From Dehalococcoidia bacterium (GTDB lineage Bacteria > Chloroflexota > Dehalococcoidia > GIF9 > UBA5629): DNA of 32,770 nt. Below the pieces are notes generated by a model. That model was given only the letters and a program-made list of their open reading frames with translations, made no database searches and was not told the DNA's origin. This document shows positions 24,859-32,568 of the stretch, piece by piece. Both the position numbers and the translations under genes were made by a program. The stretch's first letter is position 1. Each line of letters begins with the position of its first letter. The stretch is from the NCBI GenBank assembly GCA_011170325.1, contig DUEX01000042.1:1-32770 (forward strand), written 5' to 3'.

Positions 24859-25014
24859 ATGGCGAAAAAAAATATAGCTATAAGTGGTTTGGCTATGGGG
24901 ATTATAGCTATAGTGGCTGGTGTTTTGGTTCTGGCATGGCCTGGTTCGTTATACTGGATTGTTGGCATTTTTCTTATTGTGTGGGGCATCTTGGCTGTTA
25001 TTGGAAGGCGTTAG
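24859..25014 (+). CDS. Small hydrophobic membrane protein, 51 residues
   Basis: Too short for the ORF track. After a basic start MAKKNIAISG come two hydrophobic stretches (LAMGIIAIVAGVLVLAW and YWIVGIFLIVWGILAVI) joined by PGSL, ending in GRR. This is a two-helix hairpin like half of an HdeD/DUF308 repeat or the DUF3096 family. GGGAGG is 11 nt upstream; an in-frame GTG 9 nt earlier would be too close to it. A good promoter precedes it. It is probably cotranscribed with the similar gene 34 nt downstream, with which it shares the xISGLxMGI start and the V/IGIxLIxxGIxA end. Function unknown. Confidence 0.75.
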   Translation: MAKKNIAISGLAMGIIAIVAGVLVLAWPGSLYWIVGIFLIVWGILAVIGRR

Positions 25015-25048
25015 TATCTAAATTTAGGTGAAAGGAGGTAGTATTCTT

Positions 25049-25192
25049 ATGTTTGCTGTAAGTGGTTTGATAATGGGCATACTAACCCTCATATTCGGCA
25101 TCATAGTCATGATTTTTCCTAGAATACTCAACTATCTAGTAGGGATTTGGCTTATTATAATGGGGATAGTGGCCATCATCGCGGCTGTGTAA
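25049..25192 (+). CDS. DUF3096-like small membrane protein, 47 residues
   Basis: Also missing from the ORF track. MFAVSGLIMGILTLIFGIIV is the first helix, the turn is FPRILNYLV, and WLIIMGIVAIIAAV is the second. The helix-PRxLNYxVxIxLIxxGI pattern matches DUF3096 proteins as I remember them. The strong ribosome binding site AAAGGAGG lies 10 nt before the ATG, which together with the pattern makes this a real gene. It appears to be the second gene of a two-gene unit with a diverged paralogue upstream. Function unknown. Confidence 0.82.
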   Translation: MFAVSGLIMGILTLIFGIIVMIFPRILNYLVGIWLIIMGIVAIIAAV

Positions 25193-25260
25193 CTTGATAG
25201 AAATCTAAAAGCTTATCAGTTTTGGCTTTGTTTCTGCTAATGGCTGTGCTACACTGAGAT

Positions 25261-26028
25261 GTGCTTTACTTTGGCACCTCTGGTTTCAGCTACAATGATT
25301 GGGTAGGTAACTTTTATCCTCGGGGTATGCCACGGCGGGAGTGGCTTAGTTACTATGCTCGGGAATTCAGTGCTTTGGAGCTGAATTCTACTTTTTACGC
25401 TTTGCCAAGGCTTTCTATTCTAGAAGCTATGATTGATAAGACTGGAGAAGGCTTCTTGTTTTCAGTTAAGGCAAATCAGGAGATGACGCATCAGTGTCAG
25501 CATGACAAGAGGGTTTTTGTGGCTTTTATCCATATGCTTCAGCCTTTTATTGATGCTGGTAAGCTAGGCTGTGTGTTGGCTCAGTTTCCTTATAGTTTTG
25601 GCTTCAGCCGCCAGAATTGGGATTACCTCGAGCTTTTTCGGGAATGGCTGAGAGATTTACCGGTGGTTGTAGAATTTCGCAATGCCCGGTGGCTAAAGTT
25701 AGAGGTCTTTGACTGGTTACGTAGCTATAACCTTGGTTTCTGCTGTGTTGATGAGCCGCAGTTGCCCAAGTTGCTACCATCAGTAGCTGAAGTTACCAGC
25801 AATATCGGCTATATACGCTTTCACGGGCGTAATGCAGTTAAGTGGTGGCAACATGAGCATGCTTACGAAAGGTATGATTATACTTATTCAGCCGAGGAGC
25901 TGGGAGATTGGCTGCCTAAGGTAGGCAAACTAGATAGCTTGACTGAAAAGACTTTTATCTTCGCTAATAATCACTGGAGGGGACAAGCGATAGGTACTAT
26001 CCGCCAGCTTCGGTCAATGGTTGACTAG
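25261..26028 (+). CDS. DUF72 (YecE-like) TIM-barrel protein
   Basis: A 255-residue member of the DUF72 family, a TIM-barrel fold of unproven activity. Typical parts are FGTSGFSYNDWVGNFYPRGM at the start, ALELNSTFYALP, FLFSVKANQEMTH, LAQFPYSFGFS, VVEFRNARWL, IGYIRFHGRN and FIFANNHWRGQAIG at the end. The start GTG 25261 has no Shine-Dalgarno sequence. A TACACT hexamer ends 5 nt before it (with a rough TTGTTT at 16 bp), so the transcript may be leaderless. It is cytoplasmic with no signal peptide. Neighbours give no functional hint. Confidence 0.92.
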   Translation: MLYFGTSGFSYNDWVGNFYPRGMPRREWLSYYAREFSALELNSTFYALPRLSILEAMIDKTGEGFLFSVKANQEMTHQCQHDKRVFVAFIHMLQPFIDAGKLGCVLAQFPYSFGFSRQNWDYLELFREWLRDLPVVVEFRNARWLKLEVFDWLRSYNLGFCCVDEPQLPKLLPSVAEVTSNIGYIRFHGRNAVKWWQHEHAYERYDYTYSAEELGDWLPKVGKLDSLTEKTFIFANNHWRGQAIGTIRQLRSMVD

Positions 26029-26029
26029 C

Positions 26030-26058
26030 TTGCTTTCTTTGCTAGCATAGATTAGAAT
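26030..26058 (+). promoter_or_regulatory. Promoter of the dksA/traR-like - lspA - rluD unit
   Basis: TTGCTT (26030-26035), a 17-bp spacer and TAGAAT (26053-26058) begin 2 nt after the DUF72 stop and lie 35 nt before ATG 26094. Confidence 0.5.
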
Positions 26059-26093
26059 AGGTTATATAAATTATGTTAAGACAGGTTTGTGAA

Positions 26094-26468
26094 ATGGCTG
26101 ATTTTGCTGAGCTTTATGAGCGGTTAAAAGAAGAGCGGGTGCAGCTCAATGATGAGCTGGAGCAGATAGAGGCTAAGATTCGGCCGATTAATGAAAGGCG
26201 AGAGGGGAGTCCCTTTGGTAAAAGGGAGGAGGAGGCCACCGAAGCCTTCGAGTTGGAGAGAAGGCTGGCCTTAGAGAAACGGCTAATGGATGCTCTGGCT
26301 GAGGTGGAGCACGCTCTGGAGAAATATGAAGCTGGTAGTTATGGTATATGTGACCGTTGTGGTCAGCCGATAGAGCCAGCTAGACTTGAGGCGCTACCCC
26401 AAGCAAGTTTGTGCCTGGATTGCAAGGCGAGCCAGATGAAGAATGCCAGGAGTAGATTGGAACGGTAG
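26094..26468 (+). CDS. TraR/DksA-type zinc-finger protein
   Basis: From ATG 26094 the product has 124 residues. An N-terminal coiled-coil hairpin of about 75 residues (LYERLKEERVQLNDELEQIEAKI then RRLALEKRLMDALAEVEHALEKYE) leads to YGICDRCGQPI and LCLDCKA, a C-x2-C-x17-C-x2-C zinc finger. This matches the DksA/TraR family, which reaches into the RNA polymerase secondary channel. The DksA tip DxxDxA is not evident, so it is better called TraR/YteA-like. The track start at 26073 adds MLRQVCE; I cannot exclude it, as a TATATA lies just before. The 3' end overlaps lspA by 26 nt, so the genes are translated in a chain. Confidence 0.87.
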   Translation: MADFAELYERLKEERVQLNDELEQIEAKIRPINERREGSPFGKREEEATEAFELERRLALEKRLMDALAEVEHALEKYEAGSYGICDRCGQPIEPARLEALPQASLCLDCKASQMKNARSRLER

Positions 26469-26961
26469 TGGGCGACGAGGGGGTATATTCCTATTTATTG
26501 CTGCCTTTGTGGTGGTGGTAGACCAGATAAGCAAGCTATGGGTTAGGTCTCATTTACTACCCGGGGAATCATTCCCAGAAGTTGGTTTTCTACGCTTGAC
26601 CTATGTGCAGAACACTGGCTCTGCCTTTGGTCTATTTGCTAATCAAGCTTTCCTATTAAGCCTCATCGCCATAGTTGGGTTAGTAGTTATTCTGCTATTT
26701 TATCGTTATCTTTCTGAGTCTAACATTTTGGGTAACTTAGCTTTGGGTCTGGTTTTTGGCGGTGCTGTGGGCAATCTGATAGACCGTCTTCGCCTTGGTT
26801 ATGTTACTGATTTTATTGATGTTCGCCTATGGCATGATTTTCACTGGCCAGCATTTAATGTTGCCGACTCAGCCATAACGGTCGGTACTATCGCTCTTGC
26901 TTGTTTCATTTTCTTGGCGTTGAAAAAGGAGAATGGTCATCCCTCTGGAGCCAGAAGTTAG
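26443..26961 (+). CDS. lspA: Lipoprotein signal peptidase (signal peptidase II)
   Basis: Inner-membrane aspartyl protease that cleaves prolipoprotein signal peptides before the lipid-modified cysteine. The 172 residues hold four membrane segments. The conserved motifs are VDQISKLWV, YVQNTGSAFGLF, FGGAVGNLIDRLRLGYVTDFIDV and WPAFNVADSAITVG, the last two bearing the catalytic aspartates. It overlaps both neighbours (26 nt with the zinc-finger gene, 29 nt with rluD), the classical lspA-rluD coupling. At least four lipoproteins encoded in this window would be substrates. Confidence 0.95.
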   Translation: MPGVDWNGSGRRGGIFLFIAAFVVVVDQISKLWVRSHLLPGESFPEVGFLRLTYVQNTGSAFGLFANQAFLLSLIAIVGLVVILLFYRYLSESNILGNLALGLVFGGAVGNLIDRLRLGYVTDFIDVRLWHDFHWPAFNVADSAITVGTIALACFIFLALKKENGHPSGARS

Positions 26962-27862
26962 AATACTTCAGGTTGCTGAATCAACAGTTCGTCTGGATAA
27001 GTATTTGGCTAAGGAATACCCTGAGTTATCGCGCTCTCGCCTTCAGAAGTTGATTGAGCAGGGCTATATTTTGGTTAACGGATGTGGAGCAAAGGCAAGC
27101 CAAAAATTGAACGTCGGAGATAAAATTTATGTTAGCTTGCCGCCCTCCCAACCGGTTCCCCTTATTGCTGAACCTATCCCACTAACCATAATTTATGAGG
27201 ATGATGACCTTATGGTAGTAGACAAGCCGGCTGGGTTAGCCACCCATCCGGCTCCGGGACATACTAGCCATACCTTGGTTAATGCCATCTTAGCCCATTG
27301 CCCTGATTTGGCTAAGTTCGGTGATGCAATGCGACCGGGAATAGTTCACCGCTTGGACAAGGATACTTCAGGGCTAATGATTATTGCCAAGAATAACTCT
27401 GCTCAGCAATATTTGATCAATCAGTTCAAAGCTCGGTTGGTGTCCAAGGGTTATCTTGTCTTGGTTAGAGGTAAACTGAGTCCAATGCAGGGCATTATCG
27501 AAGCTCCTGTCGGGCGCGACCCAGCTAATCGCAAACGTATGGCAGTGGTAACTGGGGGTAGACAAGCTAGGACCAGCTACCGGGTTAAGAAATATCTCGG
27601 TGATTACACCTTGCTTGAGGTTACCACTGAGACTGGGCGGACTCATCAGATACGAGTTCATTTGTCAGCCATTGGATATCCGGTTATTGGCGACCCAGTT
27701 TATGGTGTTAAGTCGGCCTATCTTAAGCGACAGTTTGTCCATGCGCACCGCTTGGGTTTCTGTTTGCCAGCTGGTGGAGAATATCGAGAGTTTACCTGTG
27801 AATTAGCTTCAGACTTGAGGCAAGCTCTCACTCTTATATGTCCGAGTCAAAACTCAATTTAG
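26933..27862 (+). CDS. rluD: RluD-family 23S rRNA pseudouridine synthase
   Basis: A 309-residue RluA/RluD-type pseudouridine synthase. The N-terminal S4 RNA-binding domain reads RLDKYLAKEYPELSRSRLQ and LVNGCGAKASQKLNVGD. The catalytic domain has VVDKPAGLATHPAPG, the HRLDKDTSGLMIIAK motif with the catalytic aspartate, and TGRTHQIRVHLSAIGYPVIGD. RluD acts on helix 69 of 23S rRNA in E. coli; the exact site here is inferred from family and from its place after lspA. Its AAGGAG is only about 2 nt from the ATG, so translation probably depends on coupling to lspA. Confidence 0.93.
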   Translation: MVIPLEPEVRILQVAESTVRLDKYLAKEYPELSRSRLQKLIEQGYILVNGCGAKASQKLNVGDKIYVSLPPSQPVPLIAEPIPLTIIYEDDDLMVVDKPAGLATHPAPGHTSHTLVNAILAHCPDLAKFGDAMRPGIVHRLDKDTSGLMIIAKNNSAQQYLINQFKARLVSKGYLVLVRGKLSPMQGIIEAPVGRDPANRKRMAVVTGGRQARTSYRVKKYLGDYTLLEVTTETGRTHQIRVHLSAIGYPVIGDPVYGVKSAYLKRQFVHAHRLGFCLPAGGEYREFTCELASDLRQALTLICPSQNSI

Positions 27863-27872
27863 GTTTTGAGTG

Positions 27873-27902
27873 TTGATTAATGGTGTAGCAATGTGCTACA
27901 TT
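27873..27902 (+). promoter_or_regulatory. Candidate promoter with embedded inverted repeat
   Basis: TTGATT (27873-27878), 18 bp and TACATT (27897-27902) lie 23 nt before the next start codon. The spacer holds TGTAGCA-ATG-TGCTACA (27884-27900), a perfect 7-bp inverted repeat running into the -10. It could be an operator, or a weak terminator hairpin of the upstream operon. Confidence 0.4.
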
Positions 27903-27925
27903 GTAGTTAGTGCGGGGTATGTAAA

Positions 27926-28204
27926 ATGAAGGACGCTGATAGATCTTATAGCCAGCTTAAAAAGGAGCAGTTAGGGAGAGAGAGTGAGCTCCTGTCTCAG
28001 CTCTTGGGTAGTGTTAGTGAGTTAAAGGATTTGGCCACTTTTGAAGCCGATTTAGGCCTTCGGCGAAATGAGATTCTATTTAAGGTGACTGTGGAGATAG
28101 AGGATACCAGGAATGCCTTAAAGCAAGCTGAGCAGCTAGTTGACCGGCTCAAGAAGCATCTAAGTCAGTTGGAAGGGCTACATCGCATCCTCACTAAGAA
28201 ATAA
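27926..28204 (+). CDS. Small coiled-coil protein, function unknown
   Basis: A 92-residue charged helical protein with no signal peptide or cysteines. The second half (EIEDTRNALKQAEQLVDRLKKHLSQLEGLH) has heptad-like spacing of leucines and should form a coiled coil. I recognise no family. It begins 63 nt after rluD and is followed by a 145-nt gap that holds the next promoter. The start ATG 27926 has GCGGGG about 9 nt upstream. It is likely real because of its position and biased codon use, but its role is unknown. Confidence 0.7.
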   Translation: MKDADRSYSQLKKEQLGRESELLSQLLGSVSELKDLATFEADLGLRRNEILFKVTVEIEDTRNALKQAEQLVDRLKKHLSQLEGLHRILTKK

Positions 28205-28300
28205 GCTTTGCTAGTCAGACGCTAGTAGAATCCTCTTCGTTTCCCACAATGCTCTTGAATTCTAGATGGTTTGATGGCGGTAATTCGCTACACCTAGAAA

Positions 28301-28330
28301 TTGAAAGGGCTGGGTAGTAAAATTTAGTAT
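28301..28330 (+). promoter_or_regulatory. Candidate promoter of the RDD gene and gltX
   Basis: TTGAAA (28301-28306), an 18-bp spacer and TAGTAT (28325-28330) lie 19 nt before the TTG start, directly upstream of its AGGAG ribosome binding site. Confidence 0.5.
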
Positions 28331-28349
28331 GCCTTAAGAGGAGCCGGGA

Positions 28350-28802
28350 TTGGAAGAGAAGCCGAAAGAATATGCTTTGGAATATGCTGGTTTCTGGGTT
28401 AGGCTTGGAGCATGTATCATCGATGGTGTAATTCTGGGGCTTATAACTTGGATAATCACCTATATTTCTGTTGCTCTGATAGTCTGGGTGACAGTCGGGT
28501 TGATAATATCGGTTACTTATTTTTGTGGTTTCTGGGTATGGCGGGGCCAGACACCGGGGAAGATGGTGATGGGGATAAAGGTGATCTGCACTGGTAGTTC
28601 TCCCGTCACCTTGCCACAGGCTCTTCTCCGCTATTTAGGTTATATCGTCTCAGCGATGGTTCTGTTCATTGGCTTTATTTGGATTGCCTTTGATAGTCAC
28701 AAGCAGGGGATACATGATAAGATTGCTGATACCTATGTAGTAAAGCTGCCACTAAGGCAGGTGGTGTTAACGGAATCTTATGCCCGAGGCGGAGTTGGCT
28801 AA
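28350..28802 (+). CDS. RDD-family membrane protein
   Basis: A 150-residue membrane protein with start TTG 28350 (AGGAG about 8 nt upstream). It has the RDD signature: GFWVRLGACIIDGVILGL holds the Arg and the first Asp, and FDSHKQGIHDKIADTYVVK near the end holds the others. QTPGKMVMGIKV is the usual cytoplasmic loop. Three to four membrane segments are visible. RDD proteins have been tied to ion or small-molecule transport, but no function can be assigned here. It overlaps the gltX track start by 23 nt, suggesting coupling. Confidence 0.88.
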   Translation: MEEKPKEYALEYAGFWVRLGACIIDGVILGLITWIITYISVALIVWVTVGLIISVTYFCGFWVWRGQTPGKMVMGIKVICTGSSPVTLPQALLRYLGYIVSAMVLFIGFIWIAFDSHKQGIHDKIADTYVVKLPLRQVVLTESYARGGVG

Positions 28803-30255
28803 GTCTGAGGCAATGGTACGGGTTCGCTTTGCCCCCAGCCCAACCGGTTATCCCCATTTGGGTAATATCAGGACTGCCCTGTTTAACTGGCTGTTTGCCC
28901 GGCATAATGGTGGCAGTTTTATTTTGCGTATTGAGGATACTGATGTTGCCCGCCAGGTGGAAGGAGCAATAGATACGATTCTAGATAGTTTACGCTGGCT
29001 GGGGCTTGATTGGGACGAGGGGCCTTATTTCCAGTCACAACGGTCGGAGATTTACCGTGAAGTCGCTGACCAATTAGTCAAGGAAGGACTAGCCTATCTT
29101 TGCTATTGTTCTCCTCAGCGACTGGAGTCGATGCGTCGGGAGCAGATAGAGCGGAAGCAACCACCGGGCTATGACCGCCACTGCCGCTATCTGGCACGAG
29201 AAAAGAGGACTGAATTGGAAGCGAGTGGTATTACTCCGGTGGTTCGTTTTAAGTCACCACTTGAAGGGCAGACCTCTTTTTACGATTTACTCCGTGGTGA
29301 CATAGTCTTTGAAAACAGCACCCTAGACGATTTCGTTCTCCTTAAGTCTGATGGTTATCCTACTTATCATTTAGCTAATATAGTTGACGACCATCTGATG
29401 GTGATTTCTCATGTCCTTAGAGCTGATGAATGGCTGTCGAGCACTCCACGGCATATTTTGCTCTACCAAGCGCTCGGTTGGCAGCCGCCACAGTTTGCCC
29501 ATCTGCCCATGATTTTAGGATCTGACCGGGCTAAGCTGAGCAAGCGGCACGGAGCTACAGCTATCAACGAATATCGAAACCAGGGTTATTTGCCTGAGGC
29601 GATGGTTAATTTCTTAGCCTTGCTTGGCTGGTCACTGGATGATGTGACGGAGCTTTTGAGTCGGCAAGAGATAATAAAGCATTTCTCCTTAGAGAGGATA
29701 AGCAAAACAGCGGCTGTGTTCAATAGAGACAAGCTTGAGTGGATGAACGGGGTTTACCTCCGCTGCTTGAGCTTGGAAGAATTTACCAGACAAGCTATCC
29801 CTTTTTTGGAAAGAGGTTTGCCTTTGGAAATCGAGCGCCCTCTGGAGACTCACTATACTCGCCAGATTATGCCTCTTATCCAAGAAAGAGCTAAGACTCT
29901 AGCTGAAGTGCCACAGCTCAGCGAGTTTTTCTTTGTTGACGAGCTGGAATATGATGTCAGTTTGCTTTTGGGTAAAATTGAAGATACTCAAGCAGTTAAA
30001 GCTCTCCAGGCTTCTATAGCTAAACTAGAGGCATTGGAAAATTGGGATATGGCTTCTTTGGAGGCTGTTCTTCGGCCAATGGCTGATGAGCTCAATCTCA
30101 AGACCGGCGTGTTTTTTGGCCTGTTACGTGTGGCGATTACAGGAAGGACAGCATCCCCGCCTCTATTTCAGACTATGGAGGTGTTGGGTGGGGAGCGGTG
30201 TCTTAAGCGTTTGAGAGTAGCTTTGAATAAGCTTTCGGTTTCAGAATTTGGCTGA
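28780..30255 (+). CDS. gltX: Glutamyl-tRNA synthetase
   Basis: Class I synthetase that charges tRNA-Glu (and possibly tRNA-Gln where amidotransferase is used). The HIGH-type motif is FAPSPTGYPHLGNIR and the KMSKS-type loop is AKLSKRHG. LCYCSPQ and YDRHCRYL give the zinc ligands seen in zinc-type GluRS. The C-terminal anticodon-binding domain is present and the length of 491 residues (from 28780) is normal. The start is uncertain: ATG 28780 overlaps the RDD gene, while ATG 28813 begins MVRVRFAPSPTG, a common start for the family, but has GAGG only 2 nt away. Confidence 0.96.
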   Translation: MPEAELAKSEAMVRVRFAPSPTGYPHLGNIRTALFNWLFARHNGGSFILRIEDTDVARQVEGAIDTILDSLRWLGLDWDEGPYFQSQRSEIYREVADQLVKEGLAYLCYCSPQRLESMRREQIERKQPPGYDRHCRYLAREKRTELEASGITPVVRFKSPLEGQTSFYDLLRGDIVFENSTLDDFVLLKSDGYPTYHLANIVDDHLMVISHVLRADEWLSSTPRHILLYQALGWQPPQFAHLPMILGSDRAKLSKRHGATAINEYRNQGYLPEAMVNFLALLGWSLDDVTELLSRQEIIKHFSLERISKTAAVFNRDKLEWMNGVYLRCLSLEEFTRQAIPFLERGLPLEIERPLETHYTRQIMPLIQERAKTLAEVPQLSEFFFVDELEYDVSLLLGKIEDTQAVKALQASIAKLEALENWDMASLEAVLRPMADELNLKTGVFFGLLRVAITGRTASPPLFQTMEVLGGERCLKRLRVALNKLSVSEFG

Positions 30256-30290
30256 ATGAGACCTTGTCCATTTCTCCTATCATAATATTT

Positions 30291-31100
30291 CTAGACCCTT
30301 TGGCAATTGGGGCAGAAGTAACTGCCACGGTTTCTGATGGCAAGACGCTGGATGGAGGTGCCACAGATAGGGCAAGGCCTGCCACCACGGTGAGCAACAC
30401 GGAAGTTGAAGTGGGCAGTGCCTAACTGGCCATTGGGGCGTTTATATGTGTCAACGCTGGCACCTTTGTTGCTGATAGCTGTCCGTAGGACATGGCGAAT
30501 AGACTTATAAAGATTCTTGATTTCTTGGGCTGAGAGGCTATTTGCTTTTCGCAGCGGGTGGATTTTGGCAGTGAATAGGGCTTCATCGGCATACATATTG
30601 CCGATGCCGGCGATGAAACCCTGGTCAAGTAGCACAGCTTTTATCGGTGCTTGGCGTTTCTGCAATCGCTTGGCTAAAGTCTCAGCGGTGGATTCGGTGG
30701 CTAGTGGTTCAGGACCAAGCTTGCCGATAATAACCTGTTCATTCTTAACTAGCCAAAGGGCTCCTAGCCGTCTGCGGTCGCTGAAGACAAGCTGGCTACC
30801 GTTGTCAAGTTGAAAAATGGCTCTGGTATGGCAGTCTGGTTGCTTGGGATTTAGCAGTAAAGCTCCAGCCATCTTTAGATGGATAATTAGCGTTTCACTG
30901 CTAGATAAATGGAACATGAGGTATTTGCCGCGGCGTTCAAGGCTGTTTACCCTCTGCCTCACTAGTTTTTGGCAAAATTTTCCGGAAGAAGGCTGGCGGA
31001 CTAGCTTAATATCGTAAATGGCAATTTGAGTGAATTGCCTTCCGATTACATGGGGCGAAAGTTCATTCTTTATGGTTTCTACTTCGGGGAGTTCAGGCAA
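30291..31100 (-). CDS. mutM: Formamidopyrimidine-DNA glycosylase (MutM/Fpg)
   Basis: Base-excision repair enzyme that removes 8-oxoguanine and formamidopyrimidines. The start is TTG 31100 with AGGAGG about 11 nt upstream, giving MPELPEVETI with the catalytic proline directly after the initiator. HLKMAGALL has the conserved lysine and QGFIAGIGNMYADEALF the H2TH region. The C-terminal zinc finger is C-x2-C-x16-C-x2-C (CPIC to CPNC). The length of 269 residues is normal. It is convergent with gltX with a 35-nt gap in which I see no clear hairpin. Confidence 0.96.
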   Translation of the reverse strand: MPELPEVETIKNELSPHVIGRQFTQIAIYDIKLVRQPSSGKFCQKLVRQRVNSLERRGKYLMFHLSSSETLIIHLKMAGALLLNPKQPDCHTRAIFQLDNGSQLVFSDRRRLGALWLVKNEQVIIGKLGPEPLATESTAETLAKRLQKRQAPIKAVLLDQGFIAGIGNMYADEALFTAKIHPLRKANSLSAQEIKNLYKSIRHVLRTAISNKGASVDTYKRPNGQLGTAHFNFRVAHRGGRPCPICGTSIQRLAIRNRGSYFCPNCQRV

Positions 31101-31145
31101 TTCTTGGCTGGCCTCCTTTACTTAGCTCACTAAGGTTGCTTACTT

Positions 31146-31225
31146 GATGTCCTGAGTGATAGCGAAGGGTGTCTAGACGCTGTTCCAATTAGTGCGAAGG
31201 ATTCCTGGCTCCGCTCAGAATGACA
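31146..31225. repeat. Degraded palindromic repeat in the 287-nt gap after mutM
   Basis: TGTCCTGAGTGATAGCGAAGG on the left faces GCGAAGGATTCCTGGCTCCG then CTCAGAATGACA on the right, an imperfect inverted repeat of the TCATTCTGAGCG..GCGAAG type. Its right end (CTCCGCTC.GAATGA..AAGGAAGGA) also resembles the right half of the repeat at 24610-24773. The rest of this gap holds only the promoter of the TPR gene. Confidence 0.5.
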
Positions 31226-31304
31226 AGGAAGGAGGTTGCTAAACGACTTCCTCACTATCAATTGACCGTTGGTAGTCATACACTTGTATTGTAGCTTAAA
31301 CTAC

Positions 31305-31333
31305 TTGGCTGTTAAATGGTTGCTGACTATGGT
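31305..31333 (+). promoter_or_regulatory. Candidate promoter of the TPR lipoprotein gene
   Basis: TTGGCT (31305-31310), a 17-bp spacer and TATGGT (31328-31333) lie 54 nt before ATG 31388. Confidence 0.4.
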
Positions 31334-31387
31334 AGTATTGGCAAAGGAATCTACTTTAGAAGGACCCATTTTAGATAGGAGGCGGCG

Positions 31388-32536
31388 ATGAAACGTAGGG
31401 GAAGGTCTATGCTAGCCATTTGTGTCGCTCTTACTGTCATGCTAGCGACTATGGGCTGTGCCAACCCTGGGCAACCTTATCTGGTTGAAGGCGACAATTA
31501 CTTTGAGCAAGGGCAATGGGATGAAGCCATCGCAGAGTATACTGAGGCAATCAAAGCAGACCCTAACTTGGCGCTGGCTTATACCAATCGTGGAGCTGCC
31601 TACAACAAGAAAAATGATTTTGATAAAGCCATAGCTGATTGTGATAAGGCGATTGAGTTCGCCCCGGGGCTTGCTGAGGCTTATAGCAATCGTGGGGCTG
31701 CCTACAATGGGAAAGGTGATTTTGACAAAGCTATGGCTGATTGTGATAAGGCAATTGAGCTTGACCTGGGGCTTGCTGAGGCATTTAACAATCGAGGGCT
31801 TGCCTACGCTGGGAAGGGTGACTTTGACAGAGCCATAGCTGATTATGATGAGGCGATTGAGCTTGACCCGGGGCTTGCCGAAGCTTACAACAGTCGGGGG
31901 CTCGTCTACTACTGGGGAGGTGACTTTGACAGAGCCATAGCTGATTATGATAAGGCGATTGAGCTCGACCCAGAGCTTGCCGAAGCTTATGATAATCGGG
32001 GGGTTATCTACTATGGGAAAGGTGAATTTGACAAAGCCATAGCCGATTATAATAAGGCGATTGAGCTCACCCCAGAGCCTGCTGAGGTTTATAGTAATCG
32101 GGGGCTTGCCTATTTTGGGAAGCAGGACTTTGACAAAGCCATAGCTGATTATAGTAAGGCGATTGAGCTAGCCCCGGGGCTTGCTCAGGCCTTTAACAAT
32201 CGAGGTCTTGCCTACACTTGGAAAGATGATTTTGACAAAGCCATAGCTGATTACGATAAGGCGATTGAGCTAGCTCCGGGGCTTGCCCCGGCTTATTACA
32301 ATCGAGGGAATGCTTACTACTTGAAAGGTGATTTTGACAGAGCCATAGCCGATTGTAGCAAGGCAATTGAGCTAGCCCCGGGGCTTGCCGAGGCTTACCT
32401 GATCCGTGGGTTTGCCTACAGCAGGAAAGGTGAAACGGCCAAGGCAGAAAGTGACTTTCAGCAGTGCATTGAGGTATCAGGTGACCCTCGACTGGTGGAC
32501 ACAGCACAGCAAGCACTGAGAGAATTCGGAAAGTAA
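31388..32536 (+). CDS. TPR-repeat lipoprotein
   Basis: A 382-residue protein with an N-terminal signal sequence and a likely lipidation cysteine at residue 24 (LATMGC; the -3 residue is Thr, so the lipobox is imperfect). From about residue 30 it consists of ten tetratricopeptide repeats of exactly 34 residues. Typical units read YNRGxAYxxKGDFDKAIADYDKAIEL and end in PG. The repeats are close to identical in DNA (102-bp units), most strongly in units 2-9, which points to recent tandem expansion or gene conversion. TPR arrays bind proteins; the partner is unknown. The ribosome binding site GGAGG lies 5 nt before the ATG. It converges on polA with a 32-nt gap. Confidence 0.92.
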   Translation: MKRRGRSMLAICVALTVMLATMGCANPGQPYLVEGDNYFEQGQWDEAIAEYTEAIKADPNLALAYTNRGAAYNKKNDFDKAIADCDKAIEFAPGLAEAYSNRGAAYNGKGDFDKAMADCDKAIELDLGLAEAFNNRGLAYAGKGDFDRAIADYDEAIELDPGLAEAYNSRGLVYYWGGDFDRAIADYDKAIELDPELAEAYDNRGVIYYGKGEFDKAIADYNKAIELTPEPAEVYSNRGLAYFGKQDFDKAIADYSKAIELAPGLAQAFNNRGLAYTWKDDFDKAIADYDKAIELAPGLAPAYYNRGNAYYLKGDFDRAIADCSKAIELAPGLAEAYLIRGFAYSRKGETAKAESDFQQCIEVSGDPRLVDTAQQALREFGK

Positions 32537-32568
32537 CCTTTTTGCTCCCTATGGCAAGAGTTGTTGGC

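Noticed and set aside
31560-32400. Regular 102-bp repeats that could suggest a repeat array such as CRISPR
   Set aside because: The period equals 34 codons, the frame is open throughout, and each unit is a TPR; there are no short repeats with unique spacers.
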